Below the pieces are notes generated by a model. That model ran no database searches, was not told where the DNA came from, and was given only the letters and a program-made list of their open reading frames with translations. This document shows, piece by piece, positions 32,848-44,654 of a stretch of 64,000 bases of DNA. Positions within the stretch are counted from its first letter, which is position 1; each line of letters begins with the position of its first letter. This DNA is from Hanleya hanleyi (taxonomy: Eukaryota > Mollusca > Polyplacophora > Lepidopleurida > Hanleyidae). The stretch lies in NCBI GenBank assembly GCA_036873755.1, contig JAVTVY010018721.1, positions 1 to 64,000 of the forward strand. The letters run 5' to 3'. Made by a program: the position numbers and the translations under genes.

Positions 32848-33596
32848 AACACTAGTCAAGTACCAAGAATCTGATCTGTTATCAGAGTCATGCCGTGTGA
32901 TCTTCCATGTGTCAGCGAAGTAGATAAACAACGTCGGAAACAGACCAGAAAATTACATTTACTCGCCCCAAATCCCCACTATCGTAACGTATGGTCCTAT
33001 CGGTTTAGAATGCCACCAATATTAGAAGTTACAAACACTTACTTGCACTCGAAATTCGACAGAGAACAAAATGTATCCAGACCAACGAAGAAGGCTACCA
33101 TGTCATTTTCTTCTCTTCTCGAGTTCGCTGACAAGGTACGAGTCTTTCCATACAAGGACAAAATGCGACCCGTTAAATTGCAGGACACGGGGTGCACTCC
33201 AGTGATTCTACGTTTCGGCAAGGAATAGACCATGGGTCCGCTTTTCGGCCACCAATTGCTACGAAACTGTGGAGGCCAACCAAGACGCGTTACAAGACTC
33301 GTACCTTGTCAGCGAACTCGAGGAGACAAGAAAATGACATGGTAGCCTTCTTCGTTGGTCTGGATACATTCTGTTCTCTGTCGGATTTCGAGTGCAAGTA
33401 AGTGTTTGTAACTTCTAATATTTGTGGCATTCTAAACCGATAGGACCATACGTTACGATAGCGGGGATTTGGGGCGAGTGAATGTAATTTTCTGGTCTGT
33501 TTCCGACGTTGTTTATCTACTTCGCTGACACATGGAAGATCGCGGCATGACTCTGATAACAGATCAGAGTCTTGGTACTTGACTAGTATAACACAA
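32848..33596. repeat. Foldback with about 285-bp arms in lipase intron 1
   Basis: TATAACACTAGTCAAGTACC at 32848 is mirrored by GGTACTTGACTAGTATAACA ending near 33594. The arms match closely through CCATGTGTCAGCGAAGTAG and GGCTACCATGTCATTTTC. The centre at about 33140-33300 is unique. The ORFs in the arms mirror each other and are not genes. GACAAGGTACGAGTC at the inner edges also occurs near 36.1 kb. Confidence 0.75.
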
Positions 33597-33710
33597 GCTT
33601 GTAAGAAAGTTAATGGCCACAACAGCCTTCCGTAAATTTGGTCTCATTGGTCAAGGAAAACTAGGTCGTTTTTCCCGGATTAAATCCTAGGATTTATTCA
33701 TCGAACTTAC

Positions 33711-33857
33711 CGCTGTCATGCTCACTTCTGGATCAACAGGTTCCTGGATCCGAGGCCGGAGGAATAACCGGTGGTCAACGGCATGGACATACAGACACAC
33801 AACGGCTAGCAGGAGAAAACGCAAACACCCAACACCTTCCATTGTGAATAATTTCAT
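33711..33857 (-). CDS. Acid lipase exon 1 (start and signal peptide)
   Basis: The start chosen is ATG 33857, as it opens a 49-codon exon with a typical secretory signal: a short basic/polar start, then the hydrophobic core CLRFLLLAVVCLYVHA. The mature N-terminus ends EPVDPEVSM, the family DPE(V/A)-x-M motif just before exon 2. The donor is GCG|GTAAGT. An upstream in-frame Met at 33902 would add 15 residues before the signal and is less likely. The product is a secreted or lysosomal glycoprotein. Confidence 0.85.
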
Positions 33858-34010
33858 TTTTGACACATCAATATGAGAAACACCGTTGCCTGACCACGAC
33901 ACGGGTTATTTTGTAATCATTCTCTCTGTGTGGACTTTAGTCCCTCATACTTAAAACAATGGCCAGATGCTAGATTAATTGTACCGTACGCTGTAGGCTA
34001 AAGGTCCTAA

Positions 34011-34822
34011 CTATGGTTGGCCATCCCTGCCAGAATTCGTCATTTAGAGGCTGCCTCTAAATAATATATACCATGGTATAAAATGCCAAGCCTGCCATAA
34101 TTCGTATTTAGAGGCTGCCTCTAATTATTTTGTACCATGGTATAAAATGCCGAGCCTGCCATAATTCCTATTTAGAGGATGCCTCTAAATCGCCAAGCCT
34201 GCCACAATTCGTATTTAGAGGCTGCCTGTAAATAATATATACCATGGTATAAAATGCCGAGCCTGCCATAATTCGTATTTAGAGGCTGCCTCTAATTATT
34301 TTGTACCATGGTATAAAATCGCCAAGCCTGCCATAATTCCTATTTAGAGGATGCCTCTAATTCATTTTAGCCGTAAGTCATAAACAACTCGATGTCATAT
34401 CAAGAATATTAAATTTGACCAATGAATAAACTTGTAACAAGCGTAGAGATATGGCACCAAATTTGTGAAAGCGCATATCATTGGTGGAAGTAATAAGAAG
34501 GCGAAAATTTACGACTTACGGCTAAAATGAATTAGAGGCATCCTCTAAATAGGAATTATGGCAGGCTTGGCGATTTTATACCATGGTACAAAATAATTAG
34601 AGGCAGCCTCTAAATACGAATTGTGGCAGGCTTGGCGATTTACAGGCATCCTCTAAATGGGGATTATGGCAGGCTCGGCATTTTATACCATGGTACAAAA
34701 TAATTAGAGGCAGCCTCTAAATACGAATTATGGCAGGCTTGGCATTTTATACCATGGTATATATTATTTAGAGGCAGCCTCTAAATGACGAATTCTGGCA
34801 GGGATGGCCAACCATACCTAAC
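34011..34822. repeat. 812-bp foldback made of AATTCGTATTTAGAGGC units
   Basis: The left arm (34011-34370) has units with GAGCCTGCCATAATTC, TTTAGAGGCTGCCTCTAA and ACCATGGTATAAAAT. The right arm (34520-34822) carries them inverted, and the outermost TGGTTGGCCATCCCTGCC is mirrored at the end. Each unit is itself partly palindromic (TAGAGGCTGCCTCTA). Located upstream of lipase exon 1. Confidence 0.75.
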
Positions 34823-37384
34823 CTTGCGCTATCTTTTATCGGTCACCATGACCCTCAAAAAAGTTTTCATTTCGGGTAAAATAAGTCAGCACTTGCAAAT
34901 GTCAAATTTAACGTAAATACAAGCACACTAGCCCAGTTGCCATGGTTACTAGCTGGGCAAAGCGAAGAGCGAACGAGTAAGCTTTTTTTATGATTAGCTA
35001 TTATGGAAAACAACGGGAAAATATAGCAAATGTACCAATTATTCGAAAACGGATGGAAAGAAATAGGAAATATTTGAGCTAATATATGAACTACCGTAAT
35101 ACTATGTTTGGTATATGGAACTCCCTTGTTTTCCGTCGTTTTCACAGGCTTCGTTCGTTCCACTCTTCTCTCTCAGCCATGCTTCATCTTTATCCAATTG
35201 CATGTGCAGTCCGGGACCACTACGTACGTTGCATGGGCCATACGGCTCTATCCGACAATAAAACTCTCTTTTCCCAATTGCTGTCCCCTGTTATTATCAA
35301 ACAGTTTAATAGCCGTCTTCAAAGTTCAACGAGTGACACAAAAATGCTTGTAACGCACAGATCACGTGACCCGTACAATAGGAAAATTCAATTGTCCGTT
35401 GGCGTTTGAAGACAGTATTCGCGACTGCTCGGCCTGTTCCGTCGAACTCATAATACGTCGCGCATTAATGGTATAAGGATTATACAGCTCTCAGCTGTAA
35501 ACCGTGATCCGCCGCACGTGATGCATATCACATGCTATAGGATGTGTTTCCACCCACATAGTCCTCGTTGTAATTCTCCCTTATCAGGAGATTAATTATA
35601 TATTCAAATGAAATGGATATTCCCTTGATTCTACCCGCCGAGGATCTCTTCTAATTTGAGGTGTTTCTCCTGGTTTTTCTTCTCGTTCTGATCTCCATGG
35701 CAACGTAAGTCATACAGCTGACATGCGCTGTTCGGAGTTTTCGGCGTGATACTCAACCACCTCGCTGGGGGTCTAATAATATGAGAACGCGAAGCGTTCG
35801 CATTCTTAGATAGAGCACGTGTCCAAATGAGATCTGTATCCGTACTACCTTAGCGACTGAAAAGTTTGTTACCGAATTGACTAACTTCCGGTTTCATGGT
35901 GGGTTCCATCTTGAATTCTGTGATTTGATGCATGACGGGAGGTACGATTTTCTCTGTAAATCTGGAAATCATACGCACACGTGATTTCTTTATGAATCAA
36001 TAAATCCAGTAAACAAAAATAAAAACAATAACTCCAAATAAAACCTCCAAGTATTCATTGTGAAATCCCTGTCAGCGATAACCGCGATAAAGTTTAGACT
36101 CGTACCTTCCCCTTGCTCAAACAGAAATCAGATCTCCGTGCGAGTCAATGGCAAGGTACGAGTCTACGATAAAGTTCATACCTTGCCTGCATTTGGACGG
36201 GGCGAACGTTCGAAGCTGATGCTGCTTCTTTCGTGTGTTCTACATGTACTCTGCCCTGTCTAGGGTGTTCAGTTCAGTACAATAAATATTGAATTGAATT
36301 GAATTTGTACGAGTCAAGAAAGTCTTGTCGTCTGCTAGAAAGAATATTCATAACACCAACGTCATACGCTTCGGACTGTCAACACACCAGCGGTCATGAA
36401 GTGCAACTTTTCCAATATTTCGGCTCAACAAAGGGTTGATTTCAGCAGAGGTTTGTTAAAATTTGCTGCACAAATAAGGTTGACATTATTTTACTACTGT
36501 CGTTACTTTCATAACCTAGGAATATTTAACTATTGGTAGTTCAACTGCCTTATGCTGCAACGCTCATACTGCCTTTAGCTTACAAATATTCAATTTCACT
36601 CAAACTGAACATGCATTGCAACTCCAACCGAAAGTAAAACTTACAGCGAGGGGAATTAACTCTACATAAAAATTGGATTTACTCCCCTTACATAAAATTT
36701 TTAATTTTATCTTTTTCAATTACTTTTTGTAATCCGGTTATTTTCTTCCTCATTCTCAGTTGTCATTGATATTTTTACAATAGATCACAACTATTTAAAG
36801 ACACAACCAAACAATGTTTGGGATCATTCTTATGCCAGAAAAAGCGTAAAACAATCTGAACTGAAATTAATGGATGCATTTCAGTGCAACATTATTGTTT
36901 CTTTCATTGCCTTAGTTTAGCCATACATGGGAATATATCAAGGCACCGACATTACAGATACCGGTCAGAGTTAGATACAGTGTCTCACAGCGTCCTTAAA
37001 AAGGACACAACTATAAAATCAAATGACCATTTTTCCACAAAATCAAATGATGTTATTTTAGAAAACTCATAGATTAAAGTGAATATCAGGGGCAAAAGGC
37101 CCAGTAGTTTCTGTAAAACACTCAAAGAACACAAACTGGCAATGTTTTGGCATGTTCAACATCATTTGAGTGATATTAGCCATTTTGCAAAATTACAGTT
37201 TTTTCAAATAATGACAAAACTATTTTCAAACAAGGACTTTGGCGAAAATCCTGCATCTAACCCTGCCGGTTTCACAGGGCCATTGGAACGCTTTGGAATG
37301 CGATTCTGTCCTGGATTTAGTCATGATTTAGATGTGTTTTAGGCACGACTTCATGTCAAGTTATCTAGTTGAGTAGATTCCGCT
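34823..37384. other. Intergenic; LINE-like 3' tail near 36.27-36.30 kb
   Basis: GTACAATAAATATTGAATTGAATTG (given in part; 36278-36303) is a retroposon-like 3' end with TTGAA repeats on the plus strand. AAGGTACGAGTC occurs at about 36153 and its inverse near 36098. No ORF has a recognised family. Confidence 0.45.
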
Positions 37385-37565
37385 CAAGTTTGGGTCAACA
37401 AATCGCTCAAGTGGTGGACAAAATCACTCAAGTTAGAGTGAAGTAACATTCACTCAATTACTTGAGTCAAATTTCACTAAACTTGAGTGAAATATTTCAC
37501 TCAAATACTTGAGTGGTATGAATTTCCACTCAAACTTGAGTGAATTTCACTAAGATGTTTTAGAG
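37385..37565. repeat. ACTCAAGT/ACTTGAGT motif cluster
   Basis: About a dozen copies of CTCAAGT or ACTTGAG lie in both orientations within 180 bp, several as TTGAGTGAAAT-like palindromes. Probably a decayed foldback MITE. The core resembles NK2-class homeodomain sites (CACTTGA), but binding is not implied. Confidence 0.55.
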
Positions 37566-37577
37566 AGTATAGACTTC

Positions 37578-37885
37578 CAATACGCATGTTTCGAGTTATG
37601 ACGTTACGTCGTGAACTCCCTTTGCGCACTGACGTCATTTGGCGAAACCCCATAATATTTGGGGTAGCACAATGTTATTTCTCTCACAATAATACTCCTT
37701 TACCAAGGCCATCAAAGCGTAACTCGATGTTTCACAACTGAAATAGTCCTTGAATTAAGTAATCTTTACACCCCGCTATGTTGAAGGATAGGGGATTGGC
37801 CCTATCGTTTCGTCAGAGGACGTTGTCGCTGCGCAAAGGGACGTCACTCAGGTGATGTAACGTCATAACTTGAAAGATGCGACGT
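37578..37885. repeat. About 300-bp foldback
   Basis: GCATGTTTCGAGTTATGACG (37583) is mirrored by CGTCATAACTTGAAAGATGC (near 37864). CCCTTTGCGCA and TGCGCAAAGGG are a second pair. Contains TGACGTCA. Confidence 0.65.
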
Positions 37886-38740
37886 ACAGTATTAATACCG
37901 GGCGTTGAGTAATAAAATAAAATACTTGAAGAAAGACTATGTGAACTCTGTGACAACAATCAATGCAGTTGGCGACGAGAACCATTACTTGTATGCTGGC
38001 CTTTCCGTGAAAACATGAGGGAGCAATACAGGCATCCCAGTCAATACAAACTAGTATTGATATGTACCTAAGTTTGTAAAAAAAAAGCTATCTTTATGTG
38101 GAATATTGGCCTAGGACATTTAACGAGAGTAAAGCCTAACCAACATTTTGCCTATTTATAACTATTGATCTAATTATAGCCACAATGTAAATTGATATGT
38201 ACCATCTGTATCAACGATATAGTACATGAAGTTTTTCTTATTCATTTTTTTTCCGAATGTAACTGAAGTAGTATTTAGCCAAAGTTCTAGTGAACATTGT
38301 TATCCAGTTTACTTCCTTCCTCCACTAATTATAGATTGTGCCGTTACACACATATACATGTACATAATTGTTTATATTAATTGCTGCCAAAAGTTACTTA
38401 ACTCATTGCCTACGGCAAGTCGTTCAATTCAATTCAACTTTATTGTATCATAAAAACAATTTACATGTCCATTAAGGACTGGATACAATAACACTCAAAC
38501 AACTTGTGAGATATGAACATGACCAGGCAAAAATCAAGGAGTAGTGATAACAGTAGCTTGTGACTGTGAAGAACTTGATATAGATCAATACGAAACCCAG
38601 TCCAACATGGCTAGGCCCCACATGTAACCTGTAAATATAGCACAATGTTGAGTGCCTTATCCTGTCTATAAGCACAGTATCACGGAACAATATTGAGAAA
38701 ATATATTTGAGAGAGAATATCACACAGGGACAATTAAATT
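37886..38740. repeat. Intergenic; minus-strand LINE-like 3' end at about 38415-38740
   Basis: TTCAATTCAATTCAACTTTA (about 38418) followed by TTGTATCATAAAAACAA is, read on the minus strand, an AATAAAGTTGAATTGAA retroposon tail. Sequence to its right may be the 3' UTR of that element. No reverse transcriptase is visible. Confidence 0.4.
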
Positions 38741-38754
38741 TTTGCATTTTCTCA

Positions 38755-38930
38755 GTTGGAACGCATTGTATATGAAGCGTGCCACTATTGTAGCAACATC
38801 ATTAGGGGGATCGAGCATGAGATTGACAAGCTCATCCAGCGTGAGCGGCTCACGCTTCTTAAACTTGGGCCGGAAAGCCGTTGTCAGCGGCTTCTTGATA
38901 GCGTTATCTAAACACACCTGTGATGGGTTA
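38755..38930 (-). CDS. Possible coding exon of unknown family
   Basis: The minus-strand frame from about 38930 reads CLDNAIKKPLTTAFRPKFKK then a charged helix-like stretch (EPLTLDELVNLMLDPPND, VATIVARFIYNAFQ). Codon use and composition look protein-like, and TTTAG at its start could be an acceptor. I do not recognise the family. It could also be part of the adjacent retroelement. Confidence 0.3.
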
Positions 38931-38959
38931 TTTCGGCCTCGTAGCGAAAAATTGACCAC

Positions 38960-40385
38960 TTAACGGTTCCGTGATATATGAATCACTGGCTACATTCTTT
39001 TCAGCCTCGATTTAGAGTTTATTACATCGGGAATCGCCAAATAACCTCATGTCATACATGTGACAATTGTGTGGCGAAACTCCAAAAATGGCGGCTGCGG
39101 CCGTCGTTTGTTGTGTTTTTGTTTTCTACCGACTAGACAACATACAAGTTCAAGAAAGGTTTCCATCATCAGATTTTATTTATACGAATCACCAAAGCAT
39201 CAATGATTGTAAAAATATATAGATAGCTTCATGAAATGCAACAAATGAAAGGGGTTTTCCAAGCATGGCGTCACCATCCTGTGTGGGCGATGTAACTTCG
39301 TAAGTTGTGCGTGGTTTTTTTTTTCTCCTGACTTGAAAAAAACAACAAACAATTCAAGAATGGTTTCCATCATAAGTTTTTATTTACATGAATCCCCAAA
39401 GCTTAAGGATTGTAACTAGGCCCATCAGCATATATAGAAAGGTGGTTCAGAAGATAAATGCTATTGCTTGATTGAGGGTTGGGCCAGATATCATCCATCA
39501 CAAGTGAAGTTTTCTCTGCATAATCTAGATTTTATTGCACTGTACTTCCATTTGTAAATTAGTATTTGTAATTAATGGCTCACAGGAAAAATACTTTTTA
39601 ACTGATTGTCATACCCGACTCACCCGAGTATCATTTTCAGAGACTATTGATTGACTGGTAGCAATAGTGGAGATATAGCTGCTTCCTGAGCAGCAGATTT
39701 CTTTCCCAGAGTTTCAATTCAAAATAGTAGCTATTTGTTTGAAAAGCCCCCCAAAAAACACACGAAAAACTGGCCATAATACCAAGCTGATCCGTATGTA
39801 GTGGTACTACTATTATACGTACACCCGGTACTGGCACTGAATGAAAGTATTAGAACACAAGTGCCAAGGCATCCATCTCAGAATATTTCAGTTCTCAGAC
39901 ATGTCAGATAGTATTATTTCTAAGTTTAAGTTCAATTGATTTATTAATTTCACTACATACATGTACATATATTCCTAACACCAGTCCATGTGATGACCTA
40001 GTTTTAGCTTGACCTCTTCATTCTTCAGAAACTAGACCCAGCATAGATACATGTACAGCCCCAAGAGCTATGGCAGGGCAACTCTTTACACATGTACATG
40101 TTGCCTCCTGAACTGCATTTCTCTGAGCTGAGGTCAATCTTTGGAAGAGTGACCATAGCAGGCTTCCATACTTTAGTGCGTATTAATCTGATATCTCAAA
40201 AGAAAACAATTAATAGAGTATTATTTAATACAGATTAGAGATTAAGTACATGTTAAGTGACTATATATAGTCCTACAAAGCCTGTCAATCACTGAAGGAT
40301 AACTATTTTGGTCTGAGAAAGAATAAACAATTTGGAATTATTTTTATAGGTGTACTTCGGACAACCCTAAAACCAGAAATTTTCT
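38960..40385. other. Intergenic; diverged direct duplication at 39.1-39.43 kb
   Basis: Two related blocks (about 39120-39240 and 39320-39430) share GGTTTCCATCAT, TTTTATTTA and ATGAATC-CCAAAGC. No gene is recognised; the rest is AT-rich. Confidence 0.4.
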
Positions 40386-40739
40386 ATATTAGTCTGTGGG
40401 CTTATGTAAAAAAAGCAAAATTTTGGGTAGATTCTTGGCACCAATGTTTAAGCACACCTAGAAACATCACTGATTAAGAAAAAAATGGGTGCCAGTTTTT
40501 GCATTAACATTTAGGGCCTCCATTTTGAATTTCAAAATGGCCGCCTTTTTTTAGCCGATCTGTATGATTTTTGTTATTCAACATTATTTTAAACATGTAA
40601 TCGAAATGTGCGCAAATAGTTTGGGTTTGAAATGCATTACAGTTGAGACAACTGTTCATCTGAACTCGTTTGCATGGATATTAACCTGTTTTCGACGTTA
40701 TTATCAAGAAATATTGGTATGAATGTGCAACTTCTTACT

Positions 40740-41965
40740 GTAGTCCGTGAGCTACTAGGGCTCACCTTGCACCCCCCCTCCCCACTACAGACCGAAACTA
40801 TGTTTTTTATGTGCTTTAGGACATGTCAAATAAGAAACAATTTGTTAACAGTCGATAAACTGGGACTCACTACCCTTTTAATCACTTCGAAATTACTCCT
40901 GTGTTAATAAGTACAATTTTTGTGACAATAGGGGTAGGGTTACAAGAATAGTCTTATCTTCCATAATTATTATCCAATCTTTATAATGTTGGCCGCATAT
41001 TATTCAGCATTGATTGCTGCATCGAATATTTACAAGATAATATCACTATTTGTTGGGTATGACGTCACATAGGGACCATACATACAAAAGTAGGAGTAGT
41101 AGCGAAAGCTGGCGTTTTGGGGTGCGTGAGGGTGTGCTTGAGCGATTGAGGGACCATTCTTGGTTCGAATGCGTCGGGTGAGGTGTCAAAGTGAAGCCCT
41201 CGGTATGTAGACCACGGCTTGAGGGATCTCCACATGATCTGTGATGTCATTGGTGACATCAGTAGGAGTAGTAGACAAAGTAGGCATTTTGAGGATGCGG
41301 AGGAAGGTTTTTGGGGTAGAGATAGACCATCTGTGGTCTAAATGGACCGTGTGGGGTGTCATCTTGTAACTCTCTGCATGTAGATGCAGAGGGACACCCC
41401 ACACGGTCCATTTAGACCACGGATGGTCCATCTCTACCCCAAAAACCTTCCTCCGCATCCTCAAAATGCCTACTTTGTCTCTACTCATACTGATGACGTC
41501 ACCAATGACATCTGGATCATCTGTGGAAGATCAAGCTGTGGAATTTCTCTCCCCGAGGAAGCACCACTTTAACTCCCGACGCGTCGGAGGCGCTAATCGC
41601 TTTCAAGCACTCACACCCAAAACGCCCCCTTCATACTGCTGCATGTACTGATTCCCTGTAATGTCATACCCAACAAATAATTGATATTTCTTGTAAATCG
41701 TGCAGCATCAATACTTTTGAATAATATGTGGCTTGCATTATGGGCCGAATAACCTGGTTATGGAAGATAAGACTGATATTGGAACCCCCATGCAAAAATT
41801 AACACAGGAGAATGGCCTCAAGTGTTAAAGGGAGCGAGTGATCCCAGTTTATCGACTGTTAACACAAATTGTTTCTTGACTGACATGTCTAAGGCATAAA
41901 CTAGTTTCAGTCTGTAATGAGAAATTATGGTATTGCTCACGGACTACTGGTATATACTGCTCACA
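40740..41965. repeat. CRE-repeat palindrome of about 1.2 kb
   Basis: The centre is a tight hairpin at about 41375 (TGTAGATGCAGAGG), with GGACCGTGTGGGGTGTC on one side and its inverse on the other. The arms extend to TAGTCCGTGAGC (40744) and GCTCACGGACTA (41934). They contain TGA(C/T)GTCA-type sites. The right end TATATACT (41951-41958) resembles GP ends, but no clear target duplication was found. Confidence 0.65.
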
Positions 41966-42212
41966 GTATGTAATAATGCATATCCAATGTGAACCAAATA
42001 AATTCCATGAAAATCAGAGCTTCTGAGCTAGTTCACCAGGGCGTTGAAGCGTTAAGCTGGGCGTTGACGGGCGTTGAGACGGGCGTTAAGGCGTAACGAC
42101 GGGCTTCGCTGCATTTCGATGAATTGGTGTCAATTCCATGGAAATCAGAACTTCTGAGCTAATTCACCAGGGCGTTGAAGCGTTAAGCTAAGCGTTGACG
42201 GGCGTTGCTGTC

Positions 42213-42266
42213 TATAAAAGCGAGCGTATTTCCAAAAACACGCACAGTCGACGTTCAACCGTCAAC
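42213..42266 (+). promoter_or_regulatory. TATA promoter of zfD
   Basis: TATAAAAG at 42213-42220, 47 bases before ATG 42267. The leader (CACAGTCGACGTTCAACCGTC) differs from that of the GP zinc-finger genes, so only the TATA context is comparable. Confidence 0.6.
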
Positions 42267-42836
42267 ATGACTTATACTTGCTCTGAGTGCGAACGCACGT
42301 TCACCAGACATTACGATATGATGCGACACCAGAACAATATACATGGGATTGAAGACTCCGAGGAGTCCGTTGAGGGGGATGCTGATACAGAGACTGCTGA
42401 GAGTGTATCGACTGATACCGAAACAGAGATTGCTGAGTCTATCTAGTGATACAGAGAGCTTGACCTCAGATAGTCAGCATACGTCCGTGGAAAGTGAGGC
42501 AGAACCTACCTTCTGGGATCGTATTGTGACAGCAGCTATCAATACTTACGCTGCAGCGATCGAGGACGCCGGAGAGGATAATTTACAACAGACGTACACC
42601 CAAATGCGCCCCCGCATCAGGAAAACAGCCATGGCGATCTATGAACAGTATACCTTACTACCGCTTGAAATGAAAGCGACCCCACGCACAGGTCCATCAT
42701 GAAGGCCAAGCGTCACTTGGAAGAGGCTATGGGGCTACCACCCACCGTGGCCCTGGAAAATGCGATCAGAATGCGCAAACAACTGTTTCAGGACATGCTG
42801 CCCGAAGAATATCCAGGCCTGTCCGACGATGATTAG
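42267..42836 (+). pseudogene. zfD: one-finger acidic gene in three frame segments
   Basis: Segment 1 (42267-42446) encodes one C2H2 finger (MTYTCSECERTF ... H-X4-H) and an acidic Ser/Thr/Glu repeat, then TAG. Segment 2 (from about 42440 to 42702, next frame) continues the acidic repeat and adds a helical stretch around FWDRIVTAAINTYAAAIEDA. Segment 3 (42699-42836, first frame again) has a 45-codon end with MRKQLFQDMLP, YPGL and DDD. Segments 2 and 3 overlap as ATGA. The simplest view is one gene with two compensating indels; programmed shifting or re-initiation is possible but unproven. The body is unrelated to the ~150-residue domain of the GP proteins. Confidence 0.6.
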
Positions 42837-44654
42837 AATAAACGGTTCAGAGCGAACATGGCCGAAGATGGAACTTGCTGAAATGGCGACTTCTGATTGG
42901 ACAAGACTACATCTAACGGACAGGAACGAATATGATAGATGCAAATGGTGGCCTCTGATTGGGCAAGAGTCTTTTTGAGTTGGAAACATACCCAACGCGG
43001 CTCCCCCAGCGTGGGTATGATGTAACATTGGGGAAAATAAACTATATGAAAAAACTTCTTGTTCTCTCATGTGTCATCCTTGTTTTTGTTGTTGTTGTTC
43101 TCTCTCCGGTCTATATCATGGCGTCAAGGCGTTATGTTAGAGCGTTAAGGCATAACTACAAGCGTTGACGGGCGTCACTGCATTTCGAAGAATTAGTGAC
43201 AATTACATGGAATATATAGCTATTTCACCAGGGCGTTGAAGCGTTAAGCTTGGCGTTGGCGGGCGTTGCTACAATATGACACCTCATACGACGCATTCGG
43301 ACCAAGGATGGTCCCTCTCTACACCAAATACCTTCCTTTCACTGCCCCAAAATGTCCACTTTGGCTACTACTCGTACTGATGACGTCACCAATGACGTCA
43401 CAGATGACGTGAACATCCCTCAAATTGGGGTCTACACCCCAAGAACTACAAAATGACACCTCACACGACGCATTCGGACCAAGGATGGTCCCTCTCTACA
43501 CCAAATACCTTCATTCACTGCCCCAAAATGGCCACTTTACTTACTACAACCAACTGCGCATGCGCAGATTGACGCGACTTGCATTTGAAAACACACCATT
43601 CTGACTCTAACCCACACAAGCTTCACTTTGACACCTTCCACGACCCATTCGGACCCATAGCGGTCATCTCTACCCCAAACACACACCCACATACCCCCCC
43701 AAAATGCCTGCTTTCTATACTACGGCCAGACTGCGCATGCGCAGAATGACCATATTTCTACCCCACATCCACGCCACCAGATGCTCCATTACATAGGCTT
43801 CACATGGATACCTCACACGACCCATTCGAACCGTGAATAGCCCATCTCTAACCCAAACACACCCACACACACCCCCAAAAATGCCTGCTTTCTATACTAC
43901 GGCCAGGCTGCGCATGCGCCGGTTATTGACAACGTACGAATTATTAGTGTAGTCAAGTGCTCCTGCATGAGAGCTTCAAAATAAGACCTCATACGACACC
44001 ATTGGACCACCAGGGACTCACCTAGACTCCAACACGTCCACCCAGTATGGATTTATACATACATTGGGCTTATACCCCAGTATATGGGTCTATATGGGGC
44101 TATAGACAGACCTCACACTTTTTTCAAAAATTTCAGCGTTTCGTGCCGGGACACTTCCTATCATGTTTGTCTTGACGAGACAAAACAAATCAAAACAACC
44201 ATACCGCAAATGTCTAGAAGTACGTTCCCAGTGGGACAAACATTGGTCCTATACCCCTAGTATGGGACTATATGGGTCTATATGGGGCTACGTAAACAAA
44301 TCCTGAAATCTGGTGACCATCTTGGATTTTTGCTAATTTAGAGTATTTATATTGTTCTTATTTTGTTTCCAATAAATGGTTGGCCCCTTTATAAGAGTCT
44401 AGATAAAATGAAACAAATATTGGATGACATTTGAATGAATAATTGGCAATTATGTTTAAAAAATGATTTTCGATGATGGCCATTTTGAAATTCAAAATGG
44501 AGGTCCCAAATGTTAATGCAAAAACTGGCACCCATTCTTTTCTTAATCAGCGAACTTTCTAGATGTGTTTAGACATGAGTGCCAAGAATCTACCCGAAAA
44601 AATGACAAATCTGGAAAATATTACGTAAGCCCATAGACTATATCCCATATAATA

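Larger units (their letters stand above)
41990..44305. mobile_element. GP-D: solo GP arm-like block
   Basis: The order of parts is the same as in GP-A: GCGTTGAAGCG spacers (about 42040, 42170, 43215), a zinc-finger gene, AATAAACGG and AATAAACTATATG 3' modules, CRE pair (near 43380), NRF1 palindromes (near 43557, 43735), then TATATGGGG units to 44300. No matching inverted arm or ends were found, so it is probably a truncated or rearranged GP copy. Confidence 0.55.
40386..44650. repeat. Outer inverted repeat pair enclosing nested GP-like sequence
   Basis: The left arm, about 40386-40560, has TGGGTAGATTCTTGGCACC and GGGTGCCAGTTTTTGCATTA. The right arm, about 44470-44648, carries these inverted. 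Between them lie a smaller CRE-rich palindrome (40740-41965) and a solo GP arm-like block (41990-44305). Confidence 0.6.

Noticed and set aside
32890..33622. Mirror ORFs of about 110 codons in both arms of the 32.8-33.6 kb foldback
   Set aside because: They are the same sequence read from each arm; no known domain and no splice logic.
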